This document shows positions 19,691 through 29,090 of a DNA stretch of 64,000 bases, one piece after another; position 1 is the first letter of the stretch; each line of letters opens with the position of its first letter. The stretch comes from Acidobacteriaceae bacterium (GTDB lineage Bacteria; Acidobacteriota; Terriglobia; Terriglobales; Acidobacteriaceae). The DNA is taken from NCBI GenBank assembly GCA_031296355.1, contig JARLFX010000025.1:1-64000 (forward strand), written 5' to 3'. The notes beneath the pieces are model-generated. The model ran no database searches. It was not told the DNA's origin and saw only the letters and a list, made by a program, of their open reading frames with translations. Position numbers and translations under genes: made by a program.

Positions 19691-21001
19691 GTGCTATCTT
19701 CTATCGTCCGCCGCTTAGCCATTTTTCTCTGCACCGCTGCACTCGCGCACTCCGTTATCGCACAGGCAGCCCGCGACACGCGCTCCCCTGCCAATATGCC
19801 AACCGCAGATGAGCTGAAGAATCCGCCAGCCTCCTGGGTGGACAAAGACACCGGCCATCGCATCATCCGTCTCACTAATGAGCCCGGATCCGCCAGTTTC
19901 TATTTCAACGTAAATGCGTACACCCCTGACGGCAATGAGATGATCTACACCACGCCGGAAGGCATCTCTGTACTGGATCTGAAGACGCTGAAGACACGCT
20001 CCGTCGTGCGGGGCCATGTACGCGCGGTCGTGGCCGGACACAAGACGCCGAGCGTCTTCTACATCAAGCCGGAAGAAAATGCCCTCTATGTGACCAACGT
20101 CGATACGAAGGAGACGCGCATGGTTGGCAAAGTGCCTCCGCGCGGCAATATTGCTACGGTCAATGCTGACGAGACGCTGGCCGCAGGCACCTTCGATGAA
20201 GTGGATGCGCCGGATAAGCAATTTGGCTATCAGCCCAGGCCGGGAGCTGACCAAACCCATCCACTGGAACAGGCTTATAACAAAGGCGAGATGATGGTAC
20301 GCCGCCTCGCTGCACGCCTCCCGCTGGTGCTTTACACACTGAACCTACAGACCGGCAAGATTACGCCACTCCTCCACAGCACCGACTGGATCAACCACCT
20401 TCTCTTCTCTCCCAGCGACCCGGCTCTGCTGATGTATTGCCACGAAGGCCCGTGGCAGGCGGTGGATCGCATATGGACCATTCGCACGGATGGCACCCAT
20501 AACCAGCTCATGCATCAGCGTCGCATGGCGATGGAGATTGCTGGCCATGAGTTCTGGGGATGGGATGGCGAAACCGTCTACTATGATCTACAGACGCCCA
20601 AGGGACAGGACTTCTTCCTCGCATCGCTCAATCTGGCAAACGGCGAGCGCGACTGGTATCACATGGATCGCAACGAGTGGTCCATTCACTTCAACGTGAG
20701 CAAGGATGGCAAGCTATTTGCCGGCGACGGCGGCGACCCCGGCCAGGTGGCCAAAGCACCCAATGGCGAATGGATCTATCTCTTCCATCCTGAGTTCATC
20801 AAGAACACAGGGTTTGCCAGCAAAGACTTTGTAAATCCCGGCGTGCTGCATGCGGAGAAGCTGGTGAATATGAAGAAGCATAACTACACGCTCGAACCCA
20901 ATGTGAGCTTCACCCCAGATCAGAAGATGCTCATCTTCCGCTCCAATATGTTCGGCCCAACCTATGTGTTTGGCGTGGAGATTGAGAAGGCCAAACCCTA
21001 G
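19691..21001 (+). CDS. Secreted oligogalacturonate lyase, PL22 family
   Basis: A protein of about 436 residues matching the seven-bladed propeller oligogalacturonate lyase family, which cleaves short unsaturated galacturonides by beta-elimination. Supporting segments are TGHRIIRLTNEPGSASFYFN, TPDGNEMIYTTPEGISVLDL, LMYCHEGPWQAVDRIW, GHEFWGWDGETVYYDLQTP and WSIHFNVSKDGKLFAGDGG, with histidines in positions expected for metal binding. The GTG at 19691 gives an N-terminus with a typical signal peptide (RRLAIFLCTAALAHSVIAQA), whereas well-known enterobacterial Ogl enzymes are cytoplasmic. The reading frame continues upstream into the receptor gene, but without homology. Its stop codon shares the palindrome CTAG (20998-21001) with the stop of the convergent fusion gene. 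Confidence 0.85.
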   Translation: MLSSIVRRLAIFLCTAALAHSVIAQAARDTRSPANMPTADELKNPPASWVDKDTGHRIIRLTNEPGSASFYFNVNAYTPDGNEMIYTTPEGISVLDLKTLKTRSVVRGHVRAVVAGHKTPSVFYIKPEENALYVTNVDTKETRMVGKVPPRGNIATVNADETLAAGTFDEVDAPDKQFGYQPRPGADQTHPLEQAYNKGEMMVRRLAARLPLVLYTLNLQTGKITPLLHSTDWINHLLFSPSDPALLMYCHEGPWQAVDRIWTIRTDGTHNQLMHQRRMAMEIAGHEFWGWDGETVYYDLQTPKGQDFFLASLNLANGERDWYHMDRNEWSIHFNVSKDGKLFAGDGGDPGQVAKAPNGEWIYLFHPEFIKNTGFASKDFVNPGVLHAEKLVNMKKHNYTLEPNVSFTPDQKMLIFRSNMFGPTYVFGVEIEKAKP

Positions 21002-24000
21002 CGCGCCACAAAGGGTTTGATTGCTTCACCCTTCGCAGAGAAGTCCTGCTTCACTGGATCGTCGACCAACGCCTTCAGACCAGCCACTACGCTCTCTGCA
21101 TTCATGACTGCGCCGGCAAGTGTGGTGTGCGTATGCGGATCGCCGAAGAGCGGCTCTACCGCTGCCTGCCCCAGCGCGTCATACTTACGCGCCGTAATTT
21201 CGTTTAGGTCAATGAATCCCACGCGCTGCTGCTCTGCAACCTGACGCGCCCATCCGCCATACGTCGCCACCCCGCGAACGAGTTTGCTGTCCTGCCAGAT
21301 CTTCCGCGGAACCAGCGAGCAGATGATCGGTATCGCCCCTTTGGCCTGCGCCTGCTGCACATACTGCGCCAAGTACCAACCGTACGTATGCACCATCTCG
21401 TCCTGCTTCGTAATGGGGTTGTAAATCTCCTTGGTCTCATCGCCGATGCCTGGCAGCGTACCCCGCGCGCGCGTTGGCTCATCCGGCGCGCTGCCATCGT
21501 TGTGTCCAAACTGGATCAGCACCACGTCTCCGCGCTTCACCATCGCCAGTGTCTCCGCCCAGTACCCTTCCGTGATGTACGTCCGCGAACTCCGTCCGCC
21601 AATCGCGCGATTCACCACATTTACCTTTGCCGTGTCAAAATACTGCGCCAGCTCATCGCCCCAGCCCATCTGGTTATGCGCACCATTTCCGCTTCCATTG
21701 CGCACCGTCGAATCCCCCACCAGCCAGATCGTCTTCAGCTTTCCGTTCGCCGGAACCGGCAAATTAAAATTCTCATGTAGCTTCGGATCAGCCGCTCCCA
21801 CTTCCACCTGCTTCATCGCCATGCGTTTCAGTTCGCTAGCCGCCAGCAGATACGCGCCAACTCCATAGTTATAGCTGGAACTCGGTAGATACCACGCTGG
21901 CTCCGGCCCCGTCTGCTGAATGCACCCCAACCGCCCATCTGCATAGATATGCTGCAGAATCCCGGTCCACGCTTTCTCAATCACCGGGCGATATACCGCT
22001 GCATCCAGATAGCCTTCGTTCACGCCCCAGGCCATGGCATACACAAACAGCGCTGAACCAGATATCTCAGGCAGCGGATAGTTCCCGGGATCAAGCAGGC
22101 CTGCATGCCATAATCCATCCGCGCCCTGCAGGCTTGCAATCTTTGCTGACATCTCGCGCAGCTGGTTGATATAGAAAGGTCGCCGCGCATCATCCGCAGG
22201 AAGATACTGTAGCGTGCGCGCCAACCCACCCATCACCCAGCCTTCGCCGCGCGACCAGAAGATCTTCTTCCCGTTCGCCTCGCGCTTCGTCAGGTATGAC
22301 GCATCGCGTGCGTAGAGATACTCTTCCTTGTCATACAGCAGGTCCGAAGTCCGCTCCCACTGTGCGTCCAGGTACGCGATGTACTTGCGGTCATGCGTCG
22401 CTTCATACATGCGCGCCCACACCGGCGGCGCCATAAACAGCGCATCGCACCACCACCATGGGATGCGCTCATCGCCCGGTTTCAACGTAGTCAGCCCGAT
22501 AACGGAATCGAGGTCCGCACGCGCCGGCGTAATCATCGCCACATCCGCATTCGCACCCGCCTGCAGATAAAGCTCCAGGTACGTCTGCGCAACGCTCTGA
22601 TCGTCTGCATTCGGAATCCGGTTGCGCAGCTCCCACTTATACTTCTCCGCCATCGCCCGCATTGCATTGCGATACTTCGGGTCGCCGGTCGATTCCGACG
22701 CCGCCATAAATCCGCTGTACTGCACACTCCACGTCCATATCCGGTCGAAGTACGGCTGCGAGCGCGCCAGGTCCCAATCCGCTACCTTGCGCGTTGCCTT
22801 ATCGATGTCCGCTGCAGTCAGCGCCGGAGAAAGATCCGTCGCTAGCGGTCCCGGGTCAGCCGGGGCATCGCCGAAGTGCCGTGCAGTGTCCTTATCCACA
22901 CCTGCCTGCTGCGCCGCCGTCGGCAGTGGATACAGCATCACCGGCGCCGCCTTACTCAGCCCCGTCACGTTGGTGCTGTCCTGTAGCGATACGCTGCTGC
23001 CGTCCGCGATTTTCAGCGACACATCCGCGAACGTCCAATCCTTCGCATTCGCAATGTGTCCTGCATGTTGCGCCTCAATCTTCAGATGCTCCAACTGAAA
23101 TCTCTCCAACGGAACACTCGGATAGGCGTCCACTTCAAACGCCGTCTTCGCGCCTTCCGCCTCGATGTTCCATATGTGCACGTCGTGGAAGTGCGCGATG
23201 CCCTGCGCCTCCGGCACCGGCGTCGAGAGAACCTTGTAGTACGCGGGATACTCCGTCATTCCCTCTGGAATCTTCGCGTAGCTGTAGCTCGGATTCCAGT
23301 TCATCGTTACGCGAAACACCACCGGCGTCCCGGTCATCACCATGTCGTGGATGCTAATATTTTCAGCCCATCCACCCCGCGTATGCGCCGACTTGAACAG
23401 TATCCCCACCGGCACCTTCGCCAGCGTCGTCAGGTTATACGCCTCAATATTGCGGAAGCCGCCCGACGTCTCGCTGCCGATCGTCACACCCGCCGCGCCC
23501 TCGCGAATGATCGAGTCGCGCAGCACCACATCCTCCGTCGGCCTGTTCACCCGCAGCCCATCGGAATCGCGCCCAGCCTTTAGACACAGCGCATCATCGT
23601 TCACCGCGATGTCAGCATGCTGCACCAGTATCTTGCGCGACGAATCGATATCGATGCCATCGGTACTCGGGCCATGCCCGCCCTCATTGTTGCGAATTGT
23701 GATGCGGTCGACCGTGACATCATGCGAATAGCAGATATGGACCGTCCAGAACCCAGACCTGCGCAGGTTCAGCCCCTCCAACTTTACATTCGACGAATCG
23801 AAGATCTGGATCAGCCGTGGCCGCTTCGCATCGTAATCCGCCGCCCACCGTAGCCCCTTCGGATCATCGATCTTGCGCAGCGCCCAGTAGCCGTCCCACC
23901 ACACCTTGCCATCGCCGTCGATCGTCCCGTCACCCGTGATCGCCGCATTCGTCTGCTTGTATATATTCACCAGCGCCGCCGGCCACGTCATCTCAATCCC

Positions 24001-24321
24001 CGCCACACGCGTTGGCATCAGTGGATAGTCCTTCAACTGCTGCGACCCGATCAGGGTCACGCCTTTGTCGATGCGCAATGTCACGTTGCTCTTCACAAAG
24101 ATCGCACCACTCAGATACGTCCCTGCCGGAAACGTTACCGTTCCGCCATGCACAGCCGCGGCATCAATCGCGCGTTGAATCGCCGCTGTATCCAACGCCA
24201 CGCCATCACCCTTCGCGCCATACGCGCTGACAGAAAACTCCTTGGCTGGCGGAGTGGCATGCCCAACAGCGGGCAACACAAAACAAAGTAAAAATACTGC
24301 GGCAAACACACGGCTTCGCAT
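20998..24321 (-). CDS. GH28 - GH105 - CE12 trifunctional pectin/rhamnogalacturonan enzyme
   Basis: A 1,107-residue secreted protein joining three catalytic modules. A signal peptide (residues 1-22) precedes a GH28 beta-helix (about 28-460), with DGIDIDSSRKILVQ and NDDALCLKAGRD supplying the acidic residues. The usual GHG histidine is replaced in EGAAGVTIGSETSGG. A GH105/GH88-like unsaturated rhamnogalacturonyl hydrolase (about 510-850) has WWWCDALFMAPPVWARMYEA, whose Asp is the family's catalytic acid, and SRGEGWVMGGLARTL. A CE12 SGNH rhamnogalacturonan acetylesterase (about 875-1107) has VGDSTVRNGSG, GGRSSRTY, FGHNDG and DPHTHTTLAG. It is last in the rha-GH operon, 3 bases after the GH106 stop. 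Together the modules would cleave the backbone, remove the unsaturated end and deacetylate. The domain assignments are firm; activity of the GH28 part is uncertain. Confidence 0.9.
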   Translation of the reverse strand: MRSRVFAAVFLLCFVLPAVGHATPPAKEFSVSAYGAKGDGVALDTAAIQRAIDAAAVHGGTVTFPAGTYLSGAIFVKSNVTLRIDKGVTLIGSQQLKDYPLMPTRVAGIEMTWPAALVNIYKQTNAAITGDGTIDGDGKVWWDGYWALRKIDDPKGLRWAADYDAKRPRLIQIFDSSNVKLEGLNLRRSGFWTVHICYSHDVTVDRITIRNNEGGHGPSTDGIDIDSSRKILVQHADIAVNDDALCLKAGRDSDGLRVNRPTEDVVLRDSIIREGAAGVTIGSETSGGFRNIEAYNLTTLAKVPVGILFKSAHTRGGWAENISIHDMVMTGTPVVFRVTMNWNPSYSYAKIPEGMTEYPAYYKVLSTPVPEAQGIAHFHDVHIWNIEAEGAKTAFEVDAYPSVPLERFQLEHLKIEAQHAGHIANAKDWTFADVSLKIADGSSVSLQDSTNVTGLSKAAPVMLYPLPTAAQQAGVDKDTARHFGDAPADPGPLATDLSPALTAADIDKATRKVADWDLARSQPYFDRIWTWSVQYSGFMAASESTGDPKYRNAMRAMAEKYKWELRNRIPNADDQSVAQTYLELYLQAGANADVAMITPARADLDSVIGLTTLKPGDERIPWWWCDALFMAPPVWARMYEATHDRKYIAYLDAQWERTSDLLYDKEEYLYARDASYLTKREANGKKIFWSRGEGWVMGGLARTLQYLPADDARRPFYINQLREMSAKIASLQGADGLWHAGLLDPGNYPLPEISGSALFVYAMAWGVNEGYLDAAVYRPVIEKAWTGILQHIYADGRLGCIQQTGPEPAWYLPSSSYNYGVGAYLLAASELKRMAMKQVEVGAADPKLHENFNLPVPANGKLKTIWLVGDSTVRNGSGNGAHNQMGWGDELAQYFDTAKVNVVNRAIGGRSSRTYITEGYWAETLAMVKRGDVVLIQFGHNDGSAPDEPTRARGTLPGIGDETKEIYNPITKQDEMVHTYGWYLAQYVQQAQAKGAIPIICSLVPRKIWQDSKLVRGVATYGGWARQVAEQQRVGFIDLNEITARKYDALGQAAVEPLFGDPHTHTTLAGAVMNAESVVAGLKALVDDPVKQDFSAKGEAIKPFVAR

Positions 24322-24324
24322 GAA

Positions 24325-27075
24325 CTATTTTGTCTCCAGAAGATGAACCGCACCCAATATCCCCGATGGCAGCGGCTTTAGATCGTCTACATCCTGCGGA
24401 ATAAAACGCTGGCCATAGCGCGCCGATAGCAAGTGGTAATCAGCGGGCGCTCTGCCGGCGAGCATATTGATCGCGGTATTTGCCACGCGAATCTCAATGC
24501 GGTTCTCACCCGCGTGCAGCGCTCCGGTCACGTCCAGCGTATACGGCGGATGCCATACTGAGCCAATCCTCCGCCCATTCACCCACACCTCGGCAGCCTC
24601 GCGTACAGGGCTCTCCAGCAGAGCGCGCGTTCCATGGACCTTCGCCTCCGGCGCAATCGCAGTCCCTTCTCCGAAATCCAACGTGAACAACTTCGCCCCC
24701 GCAATCTCCGCCGCACCCAGCGTCACCGTCTTCGCATATGTCGCCACGCCAGAGAAGAATCGCAACTCCGGATCATCCGTCCACGACTTCGGCTCTTCCA
24801 CTTTCTGCGCAGCCGATGCCTTCTCCCCGCGCGCCGCGTAGCTCACTGACCATCCGCGTGTCCAGTCCGCCACCATGCTCGTCGCTCCATCTACCGGAGC
24901 AACTGCCGTAACCGGCCTGTCGCTGAAGACAATCACTCGCGACTCATACGGCGCGAGTTGCAGCGCAATCGATGATTCTGCCACCACCTTCTGCACCGCA
25001 CCAGTAAATGGATTCCATGCAGCCACCACAGGCCGCGCAGAGCGGAAGCTCGCCGTCGTCTTCACCGCCTGGTTCGCGGTGTTCGCCACAAAATAAATAT
25101 CTGCACCATCCAGCTTGCGATGAATGAATCCCACCGCCGCGCTCTCTTCTGCGAGCTTCATATCCGGCGTGAGCACGCTCTTCAGCGCCGCGCCCAACCC
25201 TGCATCGTGCGCGATAACCTGCGCATTTGCATTCCCCGTGAAGAGTCCCTGCGCCAGCTTCTGCACTTCAGCAGAGATAACCTTCGCATGCATCAGCCCC
25301 GGCGCACGACTCGGCGTTTCACCTACCGCAATCACCTTGCCGCCCTGCGCGCTATACGCCGCGATAGCTCGCAGTGTCTCGGGCGCAAGCCGCTCCACAT
25401 GCGGCAGCACCAGCACCGGATAATGTATCCCCGCAATCTGAATCGCTTCTGCATCCAGGTAGTCGAGATTGTAACCTGCGCTCTCAATCTGCTGCGTCAG
25501 CTCCGGCGTAACGTACTCCTTCATCCCATCCGACAGGCTGACCTTGCCCGCCGCCATGTGCGCGTACACATCGTCATTCGGCAGCAACACCGCCACATCA
25601 TTCGCAGGCTTTCCCTGCCGCAGCAGATAGCTCACCCGCTGCAGATACTTCGTCACATCCGGCATCACCATCCACCACGGATTGTGATCGTTGAAGACCG
25701 CCGCTGCATAGAACGCCCACCCTGGCTCCGCCACACCCGGAGGCGTGTACGGCCAGCCATGCCCGATCAGTTGATTCACGCCTTGCAGAAAAAAACAGTC
25801 CGCCTCCGCCTTCATGTCCAGCGGCGTTGCACGAAACGCAGGCGAGTGCAGCCATGTCCACGTCTCCGCCGAAGTCACCGGCCGCCCATACACATGGCTC
25901 GCCGAAGTAGCCCAGCGCGTGAAGGAGAACTGGTTCCACTGCGGGCCTTCGCCCTCCGGCAGCGCCACCAGCCGGTTGCTCGACATCGACGCCGGCGGAA
26001 CTCCATATGTCTGCGAGCGAAATTGTGTATTGTGCGCCCTGGCCCAATCGTTGACCGGTGTTAGATAGCGCTCGTTGAGCAACTCCGTCAGCGTCAATCC
26101 CCAGTCGCGCCGCACCGCCGCACTCACCTCGCTCGTCCCGCTCGCCAGTTGCGGCAGATAGGGCGTCAGATCATATCCGCGCCGCCGCTGAAACTCCGGC
26201 AGCAGATCATCCGTCCAGTCCGCCCCGTAAACTTCCAGGCTGTCGCTGAACACCGCATACGGCGGTTTGTCTCCAAAGGCCTGCATCAGCTTGTCGCCCA
26301 CAGTATGCAGATGGCTCTCCACGGCGGCCTTGCTGTAGTGATCCAGCACCAATCCCTCGGCACCGACCGCCGCGCGCTTCACTTTCTGCCCCGTCCGTCC
26401 GGCAACGTAAAAGACCACAACACGCGCGTCAGCCGCTGGGGTCAACGTCATGCGGCCATGCTCCGGCATAGCCTCCATCCGCTGTAGCGCATCGGCCTTG
26501 TAAGCCTTCGCACGGCCCTCGCCCGCGAACACCGCGATTAGCTTCTCGCCATGCTCCATCGCCGGTGCAGCAACTGATGCCGCCCCTGCCGGAAGATCAA
26601 GCGCCACCACCCGCAAACAGCTGGATGCCTGGTCCGCCGAGACGTGCGGCCCGCCATACGGCCATCCGCTCGCCAGCGTCATATCAATGCGCATGCCGTT
26701 TTCATGCGCCTTCTGCGATGCAAACTTCACTGCATCCAGAAACTCGCTCGATAGATAAGGCGTATTGCGGAATCCCTTCGCCGCATCATCCAGCGCCATT
26801 GGATACACCGGCTGAATCTCAAATCCGCCGATGCCTCCGGCTTTCATCGCCAGAATTTCGCGCTCCAGTTCCGGCTTCGTTACCGCCGGACCAAACCACC
26901 ACCAGCGCATCATGATGCGCGCATCATCCGGTGGCGTCATAAAGTGCTGCTGTACCGCTGCAATTCCCTGGGCGGTCGTCTCCTGCGATTGCGCCGCGGG
27001 CAACAGCATAACCGCAGGCAGCATACTGCCTGCCAGAAGTAACGCCCGGTGCCGCATTCGCTTCAGCGTTATCAC
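24325..27075 (-). CDS. GH106 alpha-L-rhamnosidase
   Basis: A 916-residue exported enzyme predicted to release terminal L-rhamnose from rhamnogalacturonan-derived oligosaccharides. After the signal peptide (about residues 8-30) comes the GH106 N-terminal signature RIMMRWWWFGPAVTKPELER, then ILAMKAGGIGGFEIQPVYPM. The C-terminal carbohydrate-binding-like region has EVWVNGRRIGSVWHPPYTLD and GENRIEIRVANTAINML. The start is a GTG at 27075 preceded by GGAGAGAG. It lies 18 bases after the GH35 gene and 3 bases before the fusion gene, so the three are one transcription unit. It links polymer breakdown to the rhamnose catabolic genes upstream in the same operon. Confidence 0.9.
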   Translation of the reverse strand: MITLKRMRHRALLLAGSMLPAVMLLPAAQSQETTAQGIAAVQQHFMTPPDDARIMMRWWWFGPAVTKPELEREILAMKAGGIGGFEIQPVYPMALDDAAKGFRNTPYLSSEFLDAVKFASQKAHENGMRIDMTLASGWPYGGPHVSADQASSCLRVVALDLPAGAASVAAPAMEHGEKLIAVFAGEGRAKAYKADALQRMEAMPEHGRMTLTPAADARVVVFYVAGRTGQKVKRAAVGAEGLVLDHYSKAAVESHLHTVGDKLMQAFGDKPPYAVFSDSLEVYGADWTDDLLPEFQRRRGYDLTPYLPQLASGTSEVSAAVRRDWGLTLTELLNERYLTPVNDWARAHNTQFRSQTYGVPPASMSSNRLVALPEGEGPQWNQFSFTRWATSASHVYGRPVTSAETWTWLHSPAFRATPLDMKAEADCFFLQGVNQLIGHGWPYTPPGVAEPGWAFYAAAVFNDHNPWWMVMPDVTKYLQRVSYLLRQGKPANDVAVLLPNDDVYAHMAAGKVSLSDGMKEYVTPELTQQIESAGYNLDYLDAEAIQIAGIHYPVLVLPHVERLAPETLRAIAAYSAQGGKVIAVGETPSRAPGLMHAKVISAEVQKLAQGLFTGNANAQVIAHDAGLGAALKSVLTPDMKLAEESAAVGFIHRKLDGADIYFVANTANQAVKTTASFRSARPVVAAWNPFTGAVQKVVAESSIALQLAPYESRVIVFSDRPVTAVAPVDGATSMVADWTRGWSVSYAARGEKASAAQKVEEPKSWTDDPELRFFSGVATYAKTVTLGAAEIAGAKLFTLDFGEGTAIAPEAKVHGTRALLESPVREAAEVWVNGRRIGSVWHPPYTLDVTGALHAGENRIEIRVANTAINMLAGRAPADYHLLSARYGQRFIPQDVDDLKPLPSGILGAVHLLETK

Positions 27076-27093
27076 AGACTCTCTCCGCGCTAC

Positions 27094-28986
27094 TTAATTG
27101 CCTGAGGACGAGCCGGAAGGTTTCGCAATCGGAGCATCCAGAATCGGCTCTACACGCCCCTGCAACATCGCACGTCCGGGAGCGTCGAAGATGTCGAAGG
27201 CCACCACACTGTTCTTCCCCTCGCGCAGCCACGGCCCGGGAACATACAGCGTCTTCTGCGGCCCCTCGTTCCAGTATCTGCCCAACGCATGCCCGTTGAT
27301 CCACAGTGCGCCTTTGCCCAGCGCGCTCACATCCAGAAATGTATCGCCCGCCTGCTTCACATCAAAGCTTCCAAACACAAAGTGCGGCCCCGCTGCAGCC
27401 TTTTCTGCCGCTCCCGGCTTCACCGCCGCCACATCAGCCGGCTCCATCGGCAGCGAATAATTCTCCCATCCTTCCAGCGGCGCACCCGCCAGGGTCACGC
27501 CATGCGTAATGCCCTTCACCTCATCGCGCATCATCTTCGTCGAGTTGATGCGTCCGGAGTTCTCCACCAGAATATCCAGCCGCGCTCCCTTTGCAGCGTT
27601 CAATGTGATGCGGTCTTGCTTCAATCTGCGATCTACTGTGCCAACCAGCTTGCCATCTACGTAGATGCGCGCATAGTCCTGTACCGCATCCAGCACCAGA
27701 TCTCCCTGCGCTGCTCCTTCCAGTTGCTTGCGATAGAGCACATAGCCGTACGATTGCCCCATCGCTTCCATCGTCAAGGGTGCTTTGCTGCTCACCGGTT
27801 TCGGCAGATGATCCCACAGCGGCGTTGCATGGCCTACACCAAATGGCGCTATAGCAATCACCGCCGGAACCTCCGGCACCGCAGGCAGCGGCCCATCCGC
27901 GTACTTCGCCAGCACATCGCGATACGCATAGAACTTCGCCGTCGCGTGTCCCGCTTCATCCAGCGGCGCGTCGTAGTCGTAGCTGGTCACATCCGGCAGA
28001 TACTCGTTGTTCGTCCAGCTCGCCCCAGCCATAAAGCCGAAGCTGGTTCCACCATGGAACATGTAGATATTGATAGAGGACTTGTGGCTCAGTATGTAGT
28101 TCAGGTCCTGCACCTGTTTATCCGTGGGCCGTGTCTCATGCGGATGCCCCCAGTGATCGAACCACCCCGGCCAGTACTCCGTTACAAACAGCGGCTGGCC
28201 TGGCCGCTCCTTCGCCAGCGCAGTCAATCCGCGCTCCGCATTGCCGGTTCCGAAGTTTACGCCCGCCACGGTACCTTCAATGCTTCCCACCGCCAGGGCC
28301 TTCGATGAATCCACGGTATAGAGCATCGCATCCGTGCCGGTAAATCCTGCACTAATAAAGATGTTGCGCAGATGCTCCATATACTTCTTGTCATTACCAA
28401 AGTTGCCGTACTCATTCTCAATCTGCACGGCGATGATCGGGCCGCCGCGCCCGATCTGCAATGGCGCAACTTCTTTCGCCAGCCGCGTGATCCACCGCTC
28501 CACGGGAACCATAAACGCAGGATCATCCGAGCGCAGAGCCGTCTTCATCTTCGGATCGGCCAGCAGCCATGATGGATATCCTCCCATCTCCCACTCCGCG
28601 CAGGAGTATGGGCCCGCACGCAGCAGCACATTCAGCTTCTCCTGCTGCGCCAGCCGGATGAACGCAGCCAGATCGTTATTACCACTGAAGTCATACACCC
28701 CGGGCCGCGGCTCATGCACATTCCAGAAGACATAGGTCGCGATGGTATTCAGCCCCATCGCCTTCGCCATCTCCATCCGCGCCTTCCAGTACTCGCGCGG
28801 AATACGTGCGTAGTGGATCTCACCCGAAAGAATCTGCACCGGCTTACCGTTTAATGCGAAGTGATCACCCTCAACCACAAATCTCTTTTGAGTCTGTGCT
28901 CGCGCTTCCACGCTACACAAGCTTGTGAGGATTACACCGAGAGCCAGTATGGCTTTCGATAAACGATATATAAGGGGATGGATCAC
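27094..28986 (-). CDS. GH35 beta-galactosidase
   Basis: An exported GH35 enzyme of about 630 residues that would remove beta-galactosyl side chains, for example galactan branches of rhamnogalacturonan I. The TIM barrel shows GEIHYARIPREYW, NTIATYVFWNVHEP, GPYSCAEWEMGG, the acid/base region VQIENEYGNFG and the nucleophile region FVTEYWPGWFDHWG. C-terminal beta-sandwich domains end with GALWINGHALGRYWNEGPQK. The frame is open to an ATG at 29016, but a GTG at 28986 has GAGGAG 9 bases upstream and places the signal peptide (LSKAILALGVILTSLCSVEARAQ) directly at the N-terminus, so it is preferred. It sits between rhaB (74-105 bases upstream) and GH106. Confidence 0.92.
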   Translation of the reverse strand: MIHPLIYRLSKAILALGVILTSLCSVEARAQTQKRFVVEGDHFALNGKPVQILSGEIHYARIPREYWKARMEMAKAMGLNTIATYVFWNVHEPRPGVYDFSGNNDLAAFIRLAQQEKLNVLLRAGPYSCAEWEMGGYPSWLLADPKMKTALRSDDPAFMVPVERWITRLAKEVAPLQIGRGGPIIAVQIENEYGNFGNDKKYMEHLRNIFISAGFTGTDAMLYTVDSSKALAVGSIEGTVAGVNFGTGNAERGLTALAKERPGQPLFVTEYWPGWFDHWGHPHETRPTDKQVQDLNYILSHKSSINIYMFHGGTSFGFMAGASWTNNEYLPDVTSYDYDAPLDEAGHATAKFYAYRDVLAKYADGPLPAVPEVPAVIAIAPFGVGHATPLWDHLPKPVSSKAPLTMEAMGQSYGYVLYRKQLEGAAQGDLVLDAVQDYARIYVDGKLVGTVDRRLKQDRITLNAAKGARLDILVENSGRINSTKMMRDEVKGITHGVTLAGAPLEGWENYSLPMEPADVAAVKPGAAEKAAAGPHFVFGSFDVKQAGDTFLDVSALGKGALWINGHALGRYWNEGPQKTLYVPGPWLREGKNSVVAFDIFDAPGRAMLQGRVEPILDAPIAKPSGSSSGN

Positions 28987-29090
28987 GGCAGCAGGCTCCT
29001 CGGAGCAGGTATGCATCCAGTCGAAACTCTATGGCAAGCGAGATATAAACGTCAATAGGAGAATTATTTCTTCTGTAAATCATGAAGGCC

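Noticed and set aside
25120..26064. A 314-codon open frame on + opposite GH106
   Set aside because: Arg/His-rich shadow translation, no start signal and no homology recognised.
27289..28308. A 339-codon open frame on + opposite GH35
   Set aside because: Same Arg/His-rich shadow pattern as opposite GH106.
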